From Verrucolacustris sp044348085 (lineage in GTDB: Bacteria; Verrucomicrobiota; Verrucomicrobiia; Methylacidiphilales; Verrucolacustridaceae): a DNA stretch of 64,000 nucleotides. The notes below the pieces were generated by a model. That model was not told the DNA's origin. It did no database searches and worked only from the letters and a program-made list of their open reading frames with translations. The position numbers and the translations under genes were made by a program. The stretch is taken from assembly GCA_044348085.1 (NCBI GenBank), contig JBIKTM010000006.1, positions 1 through 64,000 of the forward strand. Direction: 5' to 3'. Numbering within the stretch: the first letter of the stretch is position 1; each line of letters begins with the position of its first letter. Below, one piece after another: positions 17,779 to 26,059 of this stretch.

Positions 17779-18849
17779 CTACCTTTGCACAGCTACCGCT
17801 GGAGAGGCGGGCTCAGGATAGAGCTTGCGATACTCCACAGCCAAAATACCCACAATCGCCGCCACCCCCAAAACCTCCTCCTCATCTGCACCACGACTGA
17901 TCTCGGCTGCAGGCAACCGCATCCCTAACAAAATATTCCCATACGTACGAACCCGCCCGAAGTGTTGAATGCTTTTGACCGCAATATTGCCTGAATTTAG
18001 ATCTGGAAAAACGAGACAATCCGCACGACCCGCAACAGGCGATCCCGCAATTTTCAGTTTCGCTTTCTTTGGATCTAAAGCCGCATCCAACTGCATCTCT
18101 CCATCAAACTCTCCTGGCAACCCAATCTGCTCGGCCAACTCACGGGCTTTCTTCGTGGCCTCTATCACCTTGCCTGTATCCTCACTCAGCGTAGCGCTTC
18201 CTCGGGTCGAGTAGGAAAGCAAGGCGACTCGGGCGTTTCGACCTGTCAGCCGTTTCTTAAGTCCCGCTAATCCCACTGCCGTTGCCGCCAACTCCTCCGC
18301 CTTGGGACGAGGCACCACCGCAGCATCTCCCACAACAAGAATTCCATTATCTCCCGTCTTTCCATCCTCACACTCCAATAGGGTCGCACTCGATATCCTC
18401 GAAATATGAGGCAAGCGCGGAATCATTCGAATCAAAGGGCGCAACACATTTCCCGAATACGCCCCCACCCCCGCCACAAGACCATCCACCTGTCCGAATC
18501 GTAGCATCAACGTGCCGTACACAATCGGATCGGACAACATATCATCAATCTCACTTAATTTTAATTTTCCACCTTGGGCCTCACTTCGTAAGTAGTCCTT
18601 AAACATCTGCCGATCCTGACCTTCGACGGGATCCAGTAACATCACACGATCCAGTTCCACCTTCTGGGTTTTCGCCTGACGACGAATGAGATCCGGTTGC
18701 CCCAGCAGAACAATGGGCCCCATCCGCATCTGAGCGTACCGCGAAGCAGCACGAACTACTTGAGGATTGGTTCCTTCAGGAAAAACGATCCGCTTGGGAT
18801 GCTTGACCAGTTTTTCGGCTAATGAAAAAAGAAGAGAGCCCTGTTTCAC
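17779..18849 (-). CDS. pta: Phosphate acetyltransferase, catalytic domain
   Basis: Pta interconverts acetyl-CoA and acetyl phosphate. The 356-aa protein is a PTA_PTB domain: IVFPEGTNPQVVRAA (about 19-33), GDAAVVPRPKAEELA, LLSYSTRGSA, VAGRADCLVFPDLNSGNIAVKS (in pieces, about 275-296) and the C-terminal GVAAIVGILAVEY. It lacks the N-terminal P-loop/DRTGG part, which is encoded by the next gene. No acetate kinase gene is in the window. It forms a two-gene operon with that neighbour and lies near the pyruvate dehydrogenase E1 genes that supply acetyl-CoA. Confidence 0.93.
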   Translation of the reverse strand: MKQGSLLFSLAEKLVKHPKRIVFPEGTNPQVVRAASRYAQMRMGPIVLLGQPDLIRRQAKTQKVELDRVMLLDPVEGQDRQMFKDYLRSEAQGGKLKLSEIDDMLSDPIVYGTLMLRFGQVDGLVAGVGAYSGNVLRPLIRMIPRLPHISRISSATLLECEDGKTGDNGILVVGDAAVVPRPKAEELAATAVGLAGLKKRLTGRNARVALLSYSTRGSATLSEDTGKVIEATKKARELAEQIGLPGEFDGEMQLDAALDPKKAKLKIAGSPVAGRADCLVFPDLNSGNIAVKSIQHFGRVRTYGNILLGMRLPAAEISRGADEEEVLGVAAIVGILAVEYRKLYPEPASPAVAVQR

Positions 18850-18935
18850 CTCGGTATCTTCGACCCCTTCTCTATGCAGGGCAAGGCCAACATCCCCAAA
18901 GAAGGCTTAAAACTCACGATGGTTACACATGCAAA

Positions 18936-18952
18936 GTGGCCCCGCAGGCCAC
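18936..18952 (-). terminator. Hairpin downstream of the 48-aa membrane protein gene
   Basis: Perfect 6-bp arms GTGGCC and GGCCAC enclose 5 nt, 5 nt after the stop at 18958 on the minus strand, followed by only TTTGC. It is a weak intrinsic terminator at best, or a transcript-stabilising hairpin between the small gene and pta. Confidence 0.4.
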
Positions 18953-18957
18953 CCACT

Positions 18958-19104
18958 CTACTGTAAGCCGAGTCGAATCAGTAGATTGGTGAAAAAGGGA
19001 AGTTCAAGAAGGAGGTTGTAGGTAAAAATAGCCCCCACTACACCCAAACATGCCGCGACAGCCCCTAAACACCGAATTACATAAGAAATTTCTTCCGTAT
19101 CCAT
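18958..19104 (-). CDS. Small membrane protein, 48 aa
   Basis: This short reading frame was found by hand: MDTEEISYVIRCLGAV, then a hydrophobic helix (about 10-33, CLGAVAACLGVVGAIFTYN) and a second apolar segment (34-47). AGAGGGT lies directly upstream of the ATG at a good distance, and a hairpin follows the stop. I know no family for it. It fills most of the space between pta and the cNMP/FHA gene. A single-pass or hairpin inner-membrane peptide is likely, but expression is not shown. Confidence 0.5.
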   Translation of the reverse strand: MDTEEISYVIRCLGAVAACLGVVGAIFTYNLLLELPFFTNLLIRLGLQ

Positions 19105-19141
19105 ACCCTCTTCTACCTCATCTTGGTTGTGAATCCAGCCT

Positions 19142-20065
19142 CTAGCGCAACGTGACCTTGAATTGGAATTGACTGTCGTCCGAGCCTAATAAAATCTGAT
19201 TTTCTCCACCCCGCAAATCCTGCGTCAAACTGTTCTCCGCTAAACCGATGGCCGCATCGTTCACCACCGTTCCAAGTGAACTTCCCCGATCTCTCACAAA
19301 AAAGTGATCCCCTTCCCGCTCGATGGAGCAGTGATTCCTGGAAATTTGGTACGGCTTTTCATCGGCAATCGGCAAATCATTCGACGCAAATACCGTGGCC
19401 CCTTTTCCGGGGGTTTCATGTTTTCGCCCGATCCGAAAAGGAAACTTCTGAATCGTCACAGAGCTTTCGGGCAGACGAGCCATGGCATGATCGTTACAGG
19501 CAGTTAAAACAATAGACTGATATCCACCTTCAGGCGGAGGAGCCACTGGGGCGGCAGAAGGAGCTGTAACTACAGGCACAGGAGCCGCAACCCTCGTCAT
19601 CTCCAAAGAGGGAGGTGCAATTGGCTTGGCCACAGGGGCAACGACTCGTGCCACAGCAGCCGCAGGGTTGGAAGCCGCAGGCGCAGACGCTCTCTGCTCC
19701 GCTTGAGCCCGCAACCTCATCTCCATCCGCAAACGATCATTGGCTGTTCTCAGCCTCTCAAAGAAGGAGGCCAGATAAGGAATCAGAATTTCTGGGCGCT
19801 GCAAAACCGCTTCATTGAAATTTTCTGCCGTCAGAACCTCACACTCCGTAACTTCCAGTGCCTGAGCCGAGGCCGAACGAGGTCTCTCATCCACCATCGC
19901 CATCTCTCCAAAAATATCCCCCTCCCCTAACTGCGCCAAAATGACCGACTTCCCATCCCCGGCGATACTGATTTCCACCCGGCCATTCAGAATTCGATAT
20001 GCCTCTTGGGTTGTGTCACCCTCCCGAAATATCATCTGCCCAGGTTGAAAAAGCGCGGAACTCAT
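19142..20065 (-). CDS. Cyclic-nucleotide-binding and FHA-domain protein
   Basis: This 307-aa protein joins two sensor modules. Residues about 1-115 form a CRP-type cyclic-nucleotide fold (GEGDIFGEMAMVDERPRSA, about 48-66). A proline/alanine-rich linker covers about 125-190. A forkhead-associated domain spans about 205-300 (FRIGRKHE, ISRNHCSIERE, GTVVNDAAI) and would bind phosphothreonine peptides. No DNA-binding or catalytic domain is present, so it probably acts as a protein-interaction switch. It lies 29 bp downstream of pdhB on the same strand and may be co-transcribed with the E1 genes. Its role there is unknown. Confidence 0.85.
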   Translation of the reverse strand: MSSALFQPGQMIFREGDTTQEAYRILNGRVEISIAGDGKSVILAQLGEGDIFGEMAMVDERPRSASAQALEVTECEVLTAENFNEAVLQRPEILIPYLASFFERLRTANDRLRMEMRLRAQAEQRASAPAASNPAAAVARVVAPVAKPIAPPSLEMTRVAAPVPVVTAPSAAPVAPPPEGGYQSIVLTACNDHAMARLPESSVTIQKFPFRIGRKHETPGKGATVFASNDLPIADEKPYQISRNHCSIEREGDHFFVRDRGSSLGTVVNDAAIGLAENSLTQDLRGGENQILLGSDDSQFQFKVTLR

Positions 20066-20094
20066 TAAAATAAAAACCCGCTTTACCCGAACCT

Positions 20095-21069
20095 CTACGC
20101 CAAGATTTTCTTCACCGCTTCGACCACCCGATCTGCACTTGGCATCACCGCCTGCTCTAAAACGCGGGCATACGGTTGGGGAGTGTCCAACCCCGTCACT
20201 CGCTCGATCGGTGCGTCCAGATCGTCAAAAGAGCGATGCTGGATCTCGTAAGCCACTTGTGCACCCCAACCTGCAAACGGTTTGTTCTCTTCCACGATCA
20301 CGACTCGGTTCGTTTTAGCAACAGATCCCAAAATCGCCGGCAGGTCCAAAGGTTTGATCGTTCGTAAATCAAGAACCTCGGCAGAGATTCCATCCGCTTC
20401 CAGTTGTAAAGCCGCAGCAAGTGCCACATGAGTCGATGCACTGTTAGCGATCAGGGTCACCTGGTCCCCTGGGCGGCGGATGCGGGCCTGGCCGATGGTG
20501 GTCAGAATCTCCCCTTCGGGCACCTCGTCTTTGAATCCATAAAGTTTCTCGTTCTCGATAAAGCAAACCGGGTTGTTACTACGGATCGCGCTCTTCAAAA
20601 GGCCTTTGGCATCATCTGGGAACGCGGGCGTGATCACCGTCAGGGCCGGCACATTGGCATACCAGTTTTCCGGAGTGTGCGAGTGGGTGGCCCCCACTTG
20701 CAATCCCGCACCCGAGGAGCCACGAAAAACAATCGGAATCGAGTACTGTCCCCCACTCATGTACCGAATCGCCCCCGCGTTGTTGACGATCTGGTCATAC
20801 GCAACCATCGAAAAACTCCATGTCATAAACTCAACCACTGGACGTAGCCCCTGCATGGCCGCTCCCACCCCCAGCCCGGCAAAACCAGACTCACTGATCG
20901 GAGTATCCAAAACCCGCTTGGAACCAAACTTCTGCAACAGCCCCGAGCTCACCTTATAAGCTCCTTGGTACTCGGCTACTTCCTCGCCCAATAGGATTAC
21001 ATTCTCGTCCCTCTCCATCTCCTCACTCAACGCTTGGTTGAGCGCCTCCCGCATCGTGATCACAGCCAT
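20095..21069 (-). CDS. pdhB: Pyruvate dehydrogenase E1 component, beta subunit
   Basis: E1 alpha and beta together decarboxylate pyruvate with thiamine diphosphate and pass the acetyl group to lipoyl-E2. The 324-aa protein has the transketolase pyrimidine-binding fold (ALNQALSEEMERDENVILLGEEVAEYQGAYKV in pieces, from about residue 8), ISESGFAGLGVGAAM and QIVNNAGAIRYMSGGQ. The C-terminal transketolase domain includes IVEENKPFAGWGAQVA. It starts 2 nt after the alpha-subunit stop. No E2 or E3 gene is in the window. Related branched-chain 2-oxo-acid E1 enzymes are the main alternative. Confidence 0.93.
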   Translation of the reverse strand: MAVITMREALNQALSEEMERDENVILLGEEVAEYQGAYKVSSGLLQKFGSKRVLDTPISESGFAGLGVGAAMQGLRPVVEFMTWSFSMVAYDQIVNNAGAIRYMSGGQYSIPIVFRGSSGAGLQVGATHSHTPENWYANVPALTVITPAFPDDAKGLLKSAIRSNNPVCFIENEKLYGFKDEVPEGEILTTIGQARIRRPGDQVTLIANSASTHVALAAALQLEADGISAEVLDLRTIKPLDLPAILGSVAKTNRVVIVEENKPFAGWGAQVAYEIQHRSFDDLDAPIERVTGLDTPQPYARVLEQAVMPSADRVVEAVKKILA

Positions 21070-21071
21070 GA

Positions 21072-22166
21072 TTAACTTCCAATCGGCGGACGGAATTCCG
21101 CAATCTGATCCTCAGGCGCAAAAATATCCTCAAATACCGTCGCCACCTCTGGTTCCGGAGAACTTTCAGCGAAAGCAATCGAATCATCCGCCTCGGCTAC
21201 TGCCACACGCTCAATCTCCTCATACTGCTTCTCCGTCAACGCCTTCTCCTTATAGAGCCTCTCTTTGAAAAAGGAGATCGGTTCCGACTCTTTCTTTCTC
21301 TCGGCAATTTCTTCCTTGGTCCGATAATTTCCAGGATCTGACATCGAGTGACCGCGGTAACGGTAAGTTTTCACCTCAACCAAGGAGGGTAAACTTTCCG
21401 TCCGAGCCAATTGGACCGCATCCCACATCTTCTCCCTAACATCATCCACATCATTTCCATTCGCTGTAATACCGGCCATGTCATACCCATCCGCCCTCTT
21501 GACCAGAGGATAGCCCGCCGAGCTACGAGACTGATGCGTGCCCATTGCATACTCATTGTTCTCGATCACATAAATGACAGGCAATTTCCACAAAGCAGCC
21601 AGGTTGAGTGATTCATGAAACGCACCCTGATTCACCGCTCCATCCCCCAAATAACAAACCGTTACTTCCCCTGTACCCTTATACTTTTGAGCAAAAGCGA
21701 TTCCCGCGGCTAAAGGCGTCTGACCTCCCACAATTCCGTGTCCACCATGAAAATGTTTTTCCTTATTGAAGAAATGCATCGAACCACCTTTCCCCCTCGA
21801 ACATCCCGTAATTTTTCCAAATAACTCCGCCATGCACTCACGCGAACTCATCCCTCGTGCTAAAGCATGCCCGTGATCCCGATACGCAGTAATGACTGCA
21901 TCCGTTGGGCTGAGAGTGGAAATGGATCCGACAGCTACTGCCTCTTGACCAATGTACAAGTGACAAAAGCCCTTAATCTTTGCCTGCATGAAAGCTTGGG
22001 CCGCCTTCTGCTCAAACCTGCGGATCAAAACCATCTTGCGGAGCAGATCCACCCGTTCTGAGGGTGTCAGGGTAGGGAGAACCGCGGGTGATTTACCCGG
22101 CTTCTCTTTCGACCTTACCTTTTTTGCTCCTGACGATGCCATGTGCGATTGGCTCCTTTGGTTCAT
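21072..22166 (-). CDS. pdhA: Pyruvate dehydrogenase E1 component, alpha subunit
   Basis: This 364-aa protein begins with a basic, low-complexity lead (about 1-30). The E1-alpha fold follows: MVLIRRFEQKAAQ (about 46-58), LYIGQEAVAVG and the GKGGSMHFF loop. The thiamine-diphosphate and Mg-binding motif is GDGAVNQGAFHESLNLAALW, ending in VIENN. HSMSDPGNYRTKEE is the phosphorylation-loop region in eukaryotic homologues. It is the first gene of the E1 operon, followed by pdhB. Confidence 0.94.
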   Translation of the reverse strand: MNQRSQSHMASSGAKKVRSKEKPGKSPAVLPTLTPSERVDLLRKMVLIRRFEQKAAQAFMQAKIKGFCHLYIGQEAVAVGSISTLSPTDAVITAYRDHGHALARGMSSRECMAELFGKITGCSRGKGGSMHFFNKEKHFHGGHGIVGGQTPLAAGIAFAQKYKGTGEVTVCYLGDGAVNQGAFHESLNLAALWKLPVIYVIENNEYAMGTHQSRSSAGYPLVKRADGYDMAGITANGNDVDDVREKMWDAVQLARTESLPSLVEVKTYRYRGHSMSDPGNYRTKEEIAERKKESEPISFFKERLYKEKALTEKQYEEIERVAVAEADDSIAFAESSPEPEVATVFEDIFAPEDQIAEFRPPIGS

Positions 22167-22252
22167 CCAGCACTCTGGTCACTGGATGTCGGTATGAGAT
22201 GATTATGCCACCCTTTTCCCGCCTATCAATTCCAACTTCTTCCAACTGGTAA

Positions 22253-23233
22253 CTACTTGCCGATAAAGAGTTCCGGCATCAGTTCCCTGCCCCACCGCCA
22301 GGTGCTCGGCATCGCTTGGTAACCGATATGCCCCTGCCCCACCTCCCGATAGTGCGCTCCTCCCCACCCCTCCGACAAAGCCCTTAACTTGGACGGCGGA
22401 GCCACCGAATCGTGCGAACCGCCAACGACCAACACCCGCTTCGATGGAAGTTGTAGTTTGCCGTGAGAAGGACAAACCAAGGGCAAAAGTTTCTCCACCC
22501 GCTCCCGATCCAACCCGCGCTCCTCCATCTGTCTGCGCAAAACCCACCCCCCTTCTGAATCCCAAATCGCCGTTGCCACATCTGGAATCGGTTGCACCAA
22601 CCAACCGCAAGCCAAGTCCGGCTCATGACACAGCGTCAATCCCGCTACCCACCCTCCCAAACTCATTCCCCAAAGCCCCACTTCCGTAGCCCCCGACGCC
22701 TTCAACATCCTTGTTACCATCCTGACTTCAGTGACCGCCTGCCGAATTGCTTCCGCACTCCGAATTAAATTCCCCCCAAAAACAAGCTCCCCACTCCACG
22801 TTCCCTTCGGCCTTCTACGAAAATGGTACGGCAAATCATAAAAAACTGCCGTCCAACCGAGGCGGTTCAGGACGGAAGCCCAGTGGGCATACCCCACATC
22901 ACTGGCCGAAAAGAGGGAGTGCAACATCACCATCGCAGGCGACTTCATTCCTTTGCTCCCAGGCCATACTCGCAAATGAAATCGGTTATTTTCGTCCTGA
23001 TCCCCCATCACCGGAGACGCAAAACTCATTCTCCCCTCATTCAACCCATCGAGGATTTTGTCCGGAACCCGGTAAAACTCTTCGCCACCCCTCGTCAGCC
23101 AATTCCGCACATAATCATCCCACTCCTGTGGGCTGTGTCGGCCGGCACGGCCCAACAACTGCCACAACCCAATCCCGAAAAAAGCTGCGGAATCCACCAC
23201 CCGCGACTGCAACGCATGCAATCGACCGATCAT
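22253..23233 (-). CDS. Alpha/beta hydrolase
   Basis: This 326-aa cytosolic hydrolase shows the nucleophile elbow GMSLGGW (catalytic Ser), an acid region VVGGSHDSVAPP and a late His in GQGHIGY, in the right order for the alpha/beta fold. VMLHSLFSASDVGYAHW precedes them and would supply the oxyanion region. Substrate is unknown. The frame is open far upstream, but that part is a shadow of the PlsC gene. The ATG at 23233 overlaps the plsC stop by 4 nt, so the pair is probably coupled and may act on lipids or esters (inference). Confidence 0.82.
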   Translation of the reverse strand: MIGRLHALQSRVVDSAAFFGIGLWQLLGRAGRHSPQEWDDYVRNWLTRGGEEFYRVPDKILDGLNEGRMSFASPVMGDQDENNRFHLRVWPGSKGMKSPAMVMLHSLFSASDVGYAHWASVLNRLGWTAVFYDLPYHFRRRPKGTWSGELVFGGNLIRSAEAIRQAVTEVRMVTRMLKASGATEVGLWGMSLGGWVAGLTLCHEPDLACGWLVQPIPDVATAIWDSEGGWVLRRQMEERGLDRERVEKLLPLVCPSHGKLQLPSKRVLVVGGSHDSVAPPSKLRALSEGWGGAHYREVGQGHIGYQAMPSTWRWGRELMPELFIGK

Positions 23234-23907
23234 CGGCCCGCCTTCCATCTCTCTTGTGGTGTTTTTGGAAGAACCACATCCTCCAGCCCGTGACTGCTCC
23301 TCACCTCCGCATACAGTTTTCGCATCTCGCTTGCCAACTGATCGGTCCACCCTTTCCGATCGTCCTTCCCACGAGGCGCAGAAATCGGTTCTCCTACCGC
23401 AATCACAACTCGGGGCCGCCGAATCCAGTTTCGACCGACGTAAAGCTGGTCGCTCCCCACGATCACGGCTGGTCGGACACAGCAACCTGATTTGGCGGCT
23501 AAAAGAGAAATCCCTTCTTTCATCCGTGCTCCCTCGAGTACGGATGTTGCTCCCGCTCGAAGTCCGCCCTCGGGAAAAACCCCAACGATCCGACCACTTT
23601 GAAGTCTCTTGAGAACGGTTTTGAAAGCCGCCGTATCCACATCCTCCCGACCTACAGAAATCACATGACACTTTCTCATCAGAGATCCGAACCAGGCAGG
23701 TTGAAACAGCTCCCGCATCGCTAAAAAGTCGATCGGACGCGAAAAAGCCCCCGCAATGAAAGGTGGATCAAAGTGACTCAGGTGATTGCAGGCTAAAATC
23801 CACGGCCCAGCGGGAACTTGTCGCGTTCCCCGGACTTCGATTCGGCAAACGGGGGAAAGGATTCCTCGCAGAAGATTCACCACCGTCCAGTAAGGCAGAT
23901 CGACCAT
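23230..23907 (-). CDS. 1-acyl-glycerol-3-phosphate acyltransferase-like (PlsC family)
   Basis: The 225-aa membrane-associated acyltransferase has block I NHLSHFD (HX4D, about 41-47), block II around GREDVDTAAF and block III FPEGG (about 114-118), all in the order of PlsC enzymes. An N-terminal hydrophobic stretch (VVNLLRGILSPV) fits membrane attachment. PlsC makes phosphatidic acid from lysophosphatidic acid, but family members also acylate other lipids, so the substrate is open. It is coupled to the hydrolase downstream. Confidence 0.85.
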   Translation of the reverse strand: MVDLPYWTVVNLLRGILSPVCRIEVRGTRQVPAGPWILACNHLSHFDPPFIAGAFSRPIDFLAMRELFQPAWFGSLMRKCHVISVGREDVDTAAFKTVLKRLQSGRIVGVFPEGGLRAGATSVLEGARMKEGISLLAAKSGCCVRPAVIVGSDQLYVGRNWIRRPRVVIAVGEPISAPRGKDDRKGWTDQLASEMRKLYAEVRSSHGLEDVVLPKTPQERWKAGR

Positions 23908-23971
23908 AACTTGTTCCTAGCGGATCGATCGATAGAACCCGAGCAATACCGAACACCCAGTCCAGATATGC

Positions 23972-24111
23972 CATGTAGGGCGGGCATCTTGCCCGCCACA
24001 TCCCCGGTGCCCACAAATGGGCGCCCTACACCTGCGCTCAAGTCTCAATCCCATGTAGGGCGGGCATCTTGCCCGCCTCATCCCCGGCGCCCACAAACGG
24101 GCGCCCTACAC
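23972..24111. repeat. Two 60-nt structured repeats (REP-like)
   Basis: Units at 23972-24031 and 24052-24111 are nearly identical and 80 nt apart. Each begins with TGTAGGGCG and ends with its exact complement CGCCCTACA. Inside are two more hairpins: GGCGGGCA-TCT-TGCCCGCC and GCCCA-CAAA-TGGGC (GCCCA-CAAA-CGGGC with one change in unit 2). Complementary changes keep the fold. They look like a dispersed palindromic element family in an intergenic region downstream of the porin gene. Confidence 0.8.
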
Positions 24112-24148
24112 AAAACAAAAACCCCCCGGACGAGCATTGCTTATGCGC

Positions 24149-24297
24149 GTTAGCGCATAGTCCAACCAACCCGGAGGGGTAACCGCAAAGGCCAGGGGCG
24201 GGTTTGTCGGGGGCCAATTCCGTCGCGTAAGCGAAAATATTTACCAAGCCGGAGGCGTAAATCGAATGGGCCAGGGGCGGGTTTGTGGGGGCCAATC
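24149..24297. repeat. Two tandem ~75-nt repeats of a second family
   Basis: Units at about 24149-24220 and 24222-24297 share GCGTNAGCG, CCGGAGGNGTAA and the long block GGCCAGGGGCGGGTTTGT ending in GGGGGCCAAT (24190-24218 and 24269-24296). They directly follow the first repeat family, so 23972-24297 is a repeat cluster without genes. Confidence 0.7.
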
Positions 24298-24308
24298 ACT
24301 GAAAAACA

Positions 24309-24346
24309 AAAACCCCCGGGACCCAATCACTGGTCCCAGGGGTTTT
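24309..24346 (-). terminator. Rho-independent terminator of the porin-like gene
   Basis: Arms 24309-24323 (AAAACCCCCGGGACC) and 24332-24346 (GGTCCCAGGGGTTTT) pair with one mismatch around an 8-nt loop. On the minus strand the stem is followed by TTTTTGTTTTT, 26 bp past the stop of the porin-like gene. The stem also has A-runs on the other side, so it may work in both directions. Confidence 0.85.
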
Positions 24347-24372
24347 GTTTAAGAGTCTTGCTCTAAATTTCT

Positions 24373-25800
24373 TTAGAAGCTGTAGACAACTTCAGCACCA
24401 GCGTAGTGGCAAGGTCCGCCACCTGCGCCGCCACCGGGAGAAACATAGCTCTCGGCATTAGCATTGATGTTGCTGCCCCAATCCAAGCGGTATTCCGCAC
24501 GGAGAAGGAGGTTGTCGATCACATTGAAACCAGCCGTGATGGTGTACTCCCACCAGTTGGCTCCAGTATTGTGATAAGTCCCGTCGCCCTGAGTAGTGTT
24601 TCCACCTTGAGCACCGAACTTTCCTGAGTTGTTGGAGCCTAGGTATTCACCGCGGCTAGCCAGCGAGAACCAGTCGTTGAACTGATACTTCGCATAGGCA
24701 CCCGCACCGTACCAAGTGCTGTTCATTCCATAGTTTCCATTTCCAAATGCAGTTCCGGTTTGCACATTGAAAGAACCGGTGCTGTTTCCCAACACCCCTT
24801 GGAAAGCGAGCAAGAGTTTGTCATTGGCAAACTTAGGAGCCCAATTTCCCCATGAATTGTAAACGATCAGATTTCCTGATTGGGTTACTTGACCGGTGGT
24901 ACCATTAGCATTAACGGTAGTTCCACCCGTGTTTTGTGGGGTAACTGAATCAGAAGGTCCAGTCGCCGTGTTGTTATCCATACCAGTGCTGTACTGGAAG
25001 TTGTTGCTCCAGTTCGCATTGCCGCCAGGAGCGGTGATGTTCAACGCCGCGAGAACTGCACAGCCGTCACCCACATTCGGGTTGAGAGTCGTGTTGTTGT
25101 CACTGTTCGAACCGTTCACCACACCCAACTTCGCATCAACGTAGTCGTCAAAGCGGTAGGAGGAGAGAACACCTGTGTAGTAGAGGGGCATCTGTTGGAA
25201 CAGCAACCCAAAGGTCGTGTTCATGTTGGCGGGACGCTCCATCACTTCGTATCCAAGGATGGAAGCAAATTTACCCACCTTGAAGTCCCAACCGTTACCC
25301 ACAGGGGCACGGATCGAAACATAGGCCTGTTCCAAGAACAAAGCGTTAGAATCGCTATCATTGTTGTCCGGACCACCGTTTCCGGATACCGAACCCGTGC
25401 CACCGTTCAGGTTGTTGTTCGGGTAGGAACGATCGATGAAGTAGTTTGCGTCTTCACCAATCATCACATCGGCGCGGAATCCAGCCTGTGCTTTGTTTTC
25501 CGAGGTCATCGCTTTTTCCAGAGCGATTTTCACAGCATAGAGCTGGAAATCACCGCGTTGGGCGGTATCGGAACCAAAACGAGAATCAACTACAGACTGA
25601 TTTCCCGTGCCGGTGAAGTTATACGCATAACCGGCATCGACGTATCCGCTGAGCTTGATGCCCTTCTGGGCGGTCTCAACGAAGTTGTTTTGAACCATCT
25701 TTTTGGTATCTTGAGCGGAAGCTTCCGGGGCGCTGTCCGCGAGGGACAAGCTGGCCACGGCCGCAAGCACGCCAAGAATCCGTGTAATATTCTTGATCAT
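24373..25800 (-). CDS. Outer-membrane beta-barrel porin-like protein (bbp2 type)
   Basis: The 475-aa protein has a signal peptide (KNITRILGVLAAVASLSLA, with cleavage near ASAQ). The mature part is rich in alternating polar/aromatic strands, including KLSGYVDAGYAYNF near the start, DFKVGKFASILGYEVMERPAN, WFSLASRGEYLG and an aromatic end VVYSF. This resembles the OmpL-like putative beta-barrel porin-2 group, with a probable solute-channel role. The ATG at 25800 is chosen because AAAGGAGAT sits 8 nt upstream and the signal peptide starts there. The frame is open to 25914. A strong terminator follows. Confidence 0.8.
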   Translation of the reverse strand: MIKNITRILGVLAAVASLSLADSAPEASAQDTKKMVQNNFVETAQKGIKLSGYVDAGYAYNFTGTGNQSVVDSRFGSDTAQRGDFQLYAVKIALEKAMTSENKAQAGFRADVMIGEDANYFIDRSYPNNNLNGGTGSVSGNGGPDNNDSDSNALFLEQAYVSIRAPVGNGWDFKVGKFASILGYEVMERPANMNTTFGLLFQQMPLYYTGVLSSYRFDDYVDAKLGVVNGSNSDNNTTLNPNVGDGCAVLAALNITAPGGNANWSNNFQYSTGMDNNTATGPSDSVTPQNTGGTTVNANGTTGQVTQSGNLIVYNSWGNWAPKFANDKLLLAFQGVLGNSTGSFNVQTGTAFGNGNYGMNSTWYGAGAYAKYQFNDWFSLASRGEYLGSNNSGKFGAQGGNTTQGDGTYHNTGANWWEYTITAGFNVIDNLLLRAEYRLDWGSNINANAESYVSPGGGAGGGPCHYAGAEVVYSF

Positions 25801-26059
25801 TTTGTTTCGTATCTCCTTTAGTGTTTGTTTGTTTCCCATCAGCAACTCCTGAGCGATTTGCCCAAAATCCGCAAATGGGATAAAAATCAAATCACACCCA
25901 CTTAGGCGAAACAATATATTTTAATGTAAATTTTTAATATATTTTATAAACTTTTTACTGACAGCAATTTACAAATTTGCTGATTCGCGCGAAAAAATTC
26001 TACTGCGTACAATTTGTCAACAAACAGTCCTGTTTTGGGAGCAAAATTGCCCGAACTGG
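25801..26059 (-). promoter_or_regulatory. AT-rich leader and promoter region of the porin-like gene
   Basis: The interval between hpf and the porin-like gene contains a strongly AT-rich block (about 25910-26010) unlike its surroundings. It holds an imperfect dyad CAGCAA...TTGCTG (25962-25982). A TTGACA occurs on the minus strand near 26017, but no well-spaced -10 pairs with it. A long 5' leader (over 100 nt) with a very good ribosome-binding site is likely. Confidence 0.4.

Noticed and set aside
22203..22610. Minus-strand frame of 135 codons
   Set aside because: It is in another frame inside the alpha/beta hydrolase gene, which has the proper catalytic motifs.
24038..24295. 85-codon minus-strand reading frame
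   Set aside because: It lies wholly in the two repeat families and has no ribosome-binding site or family pattern; it is an artefact of repeat sequence.
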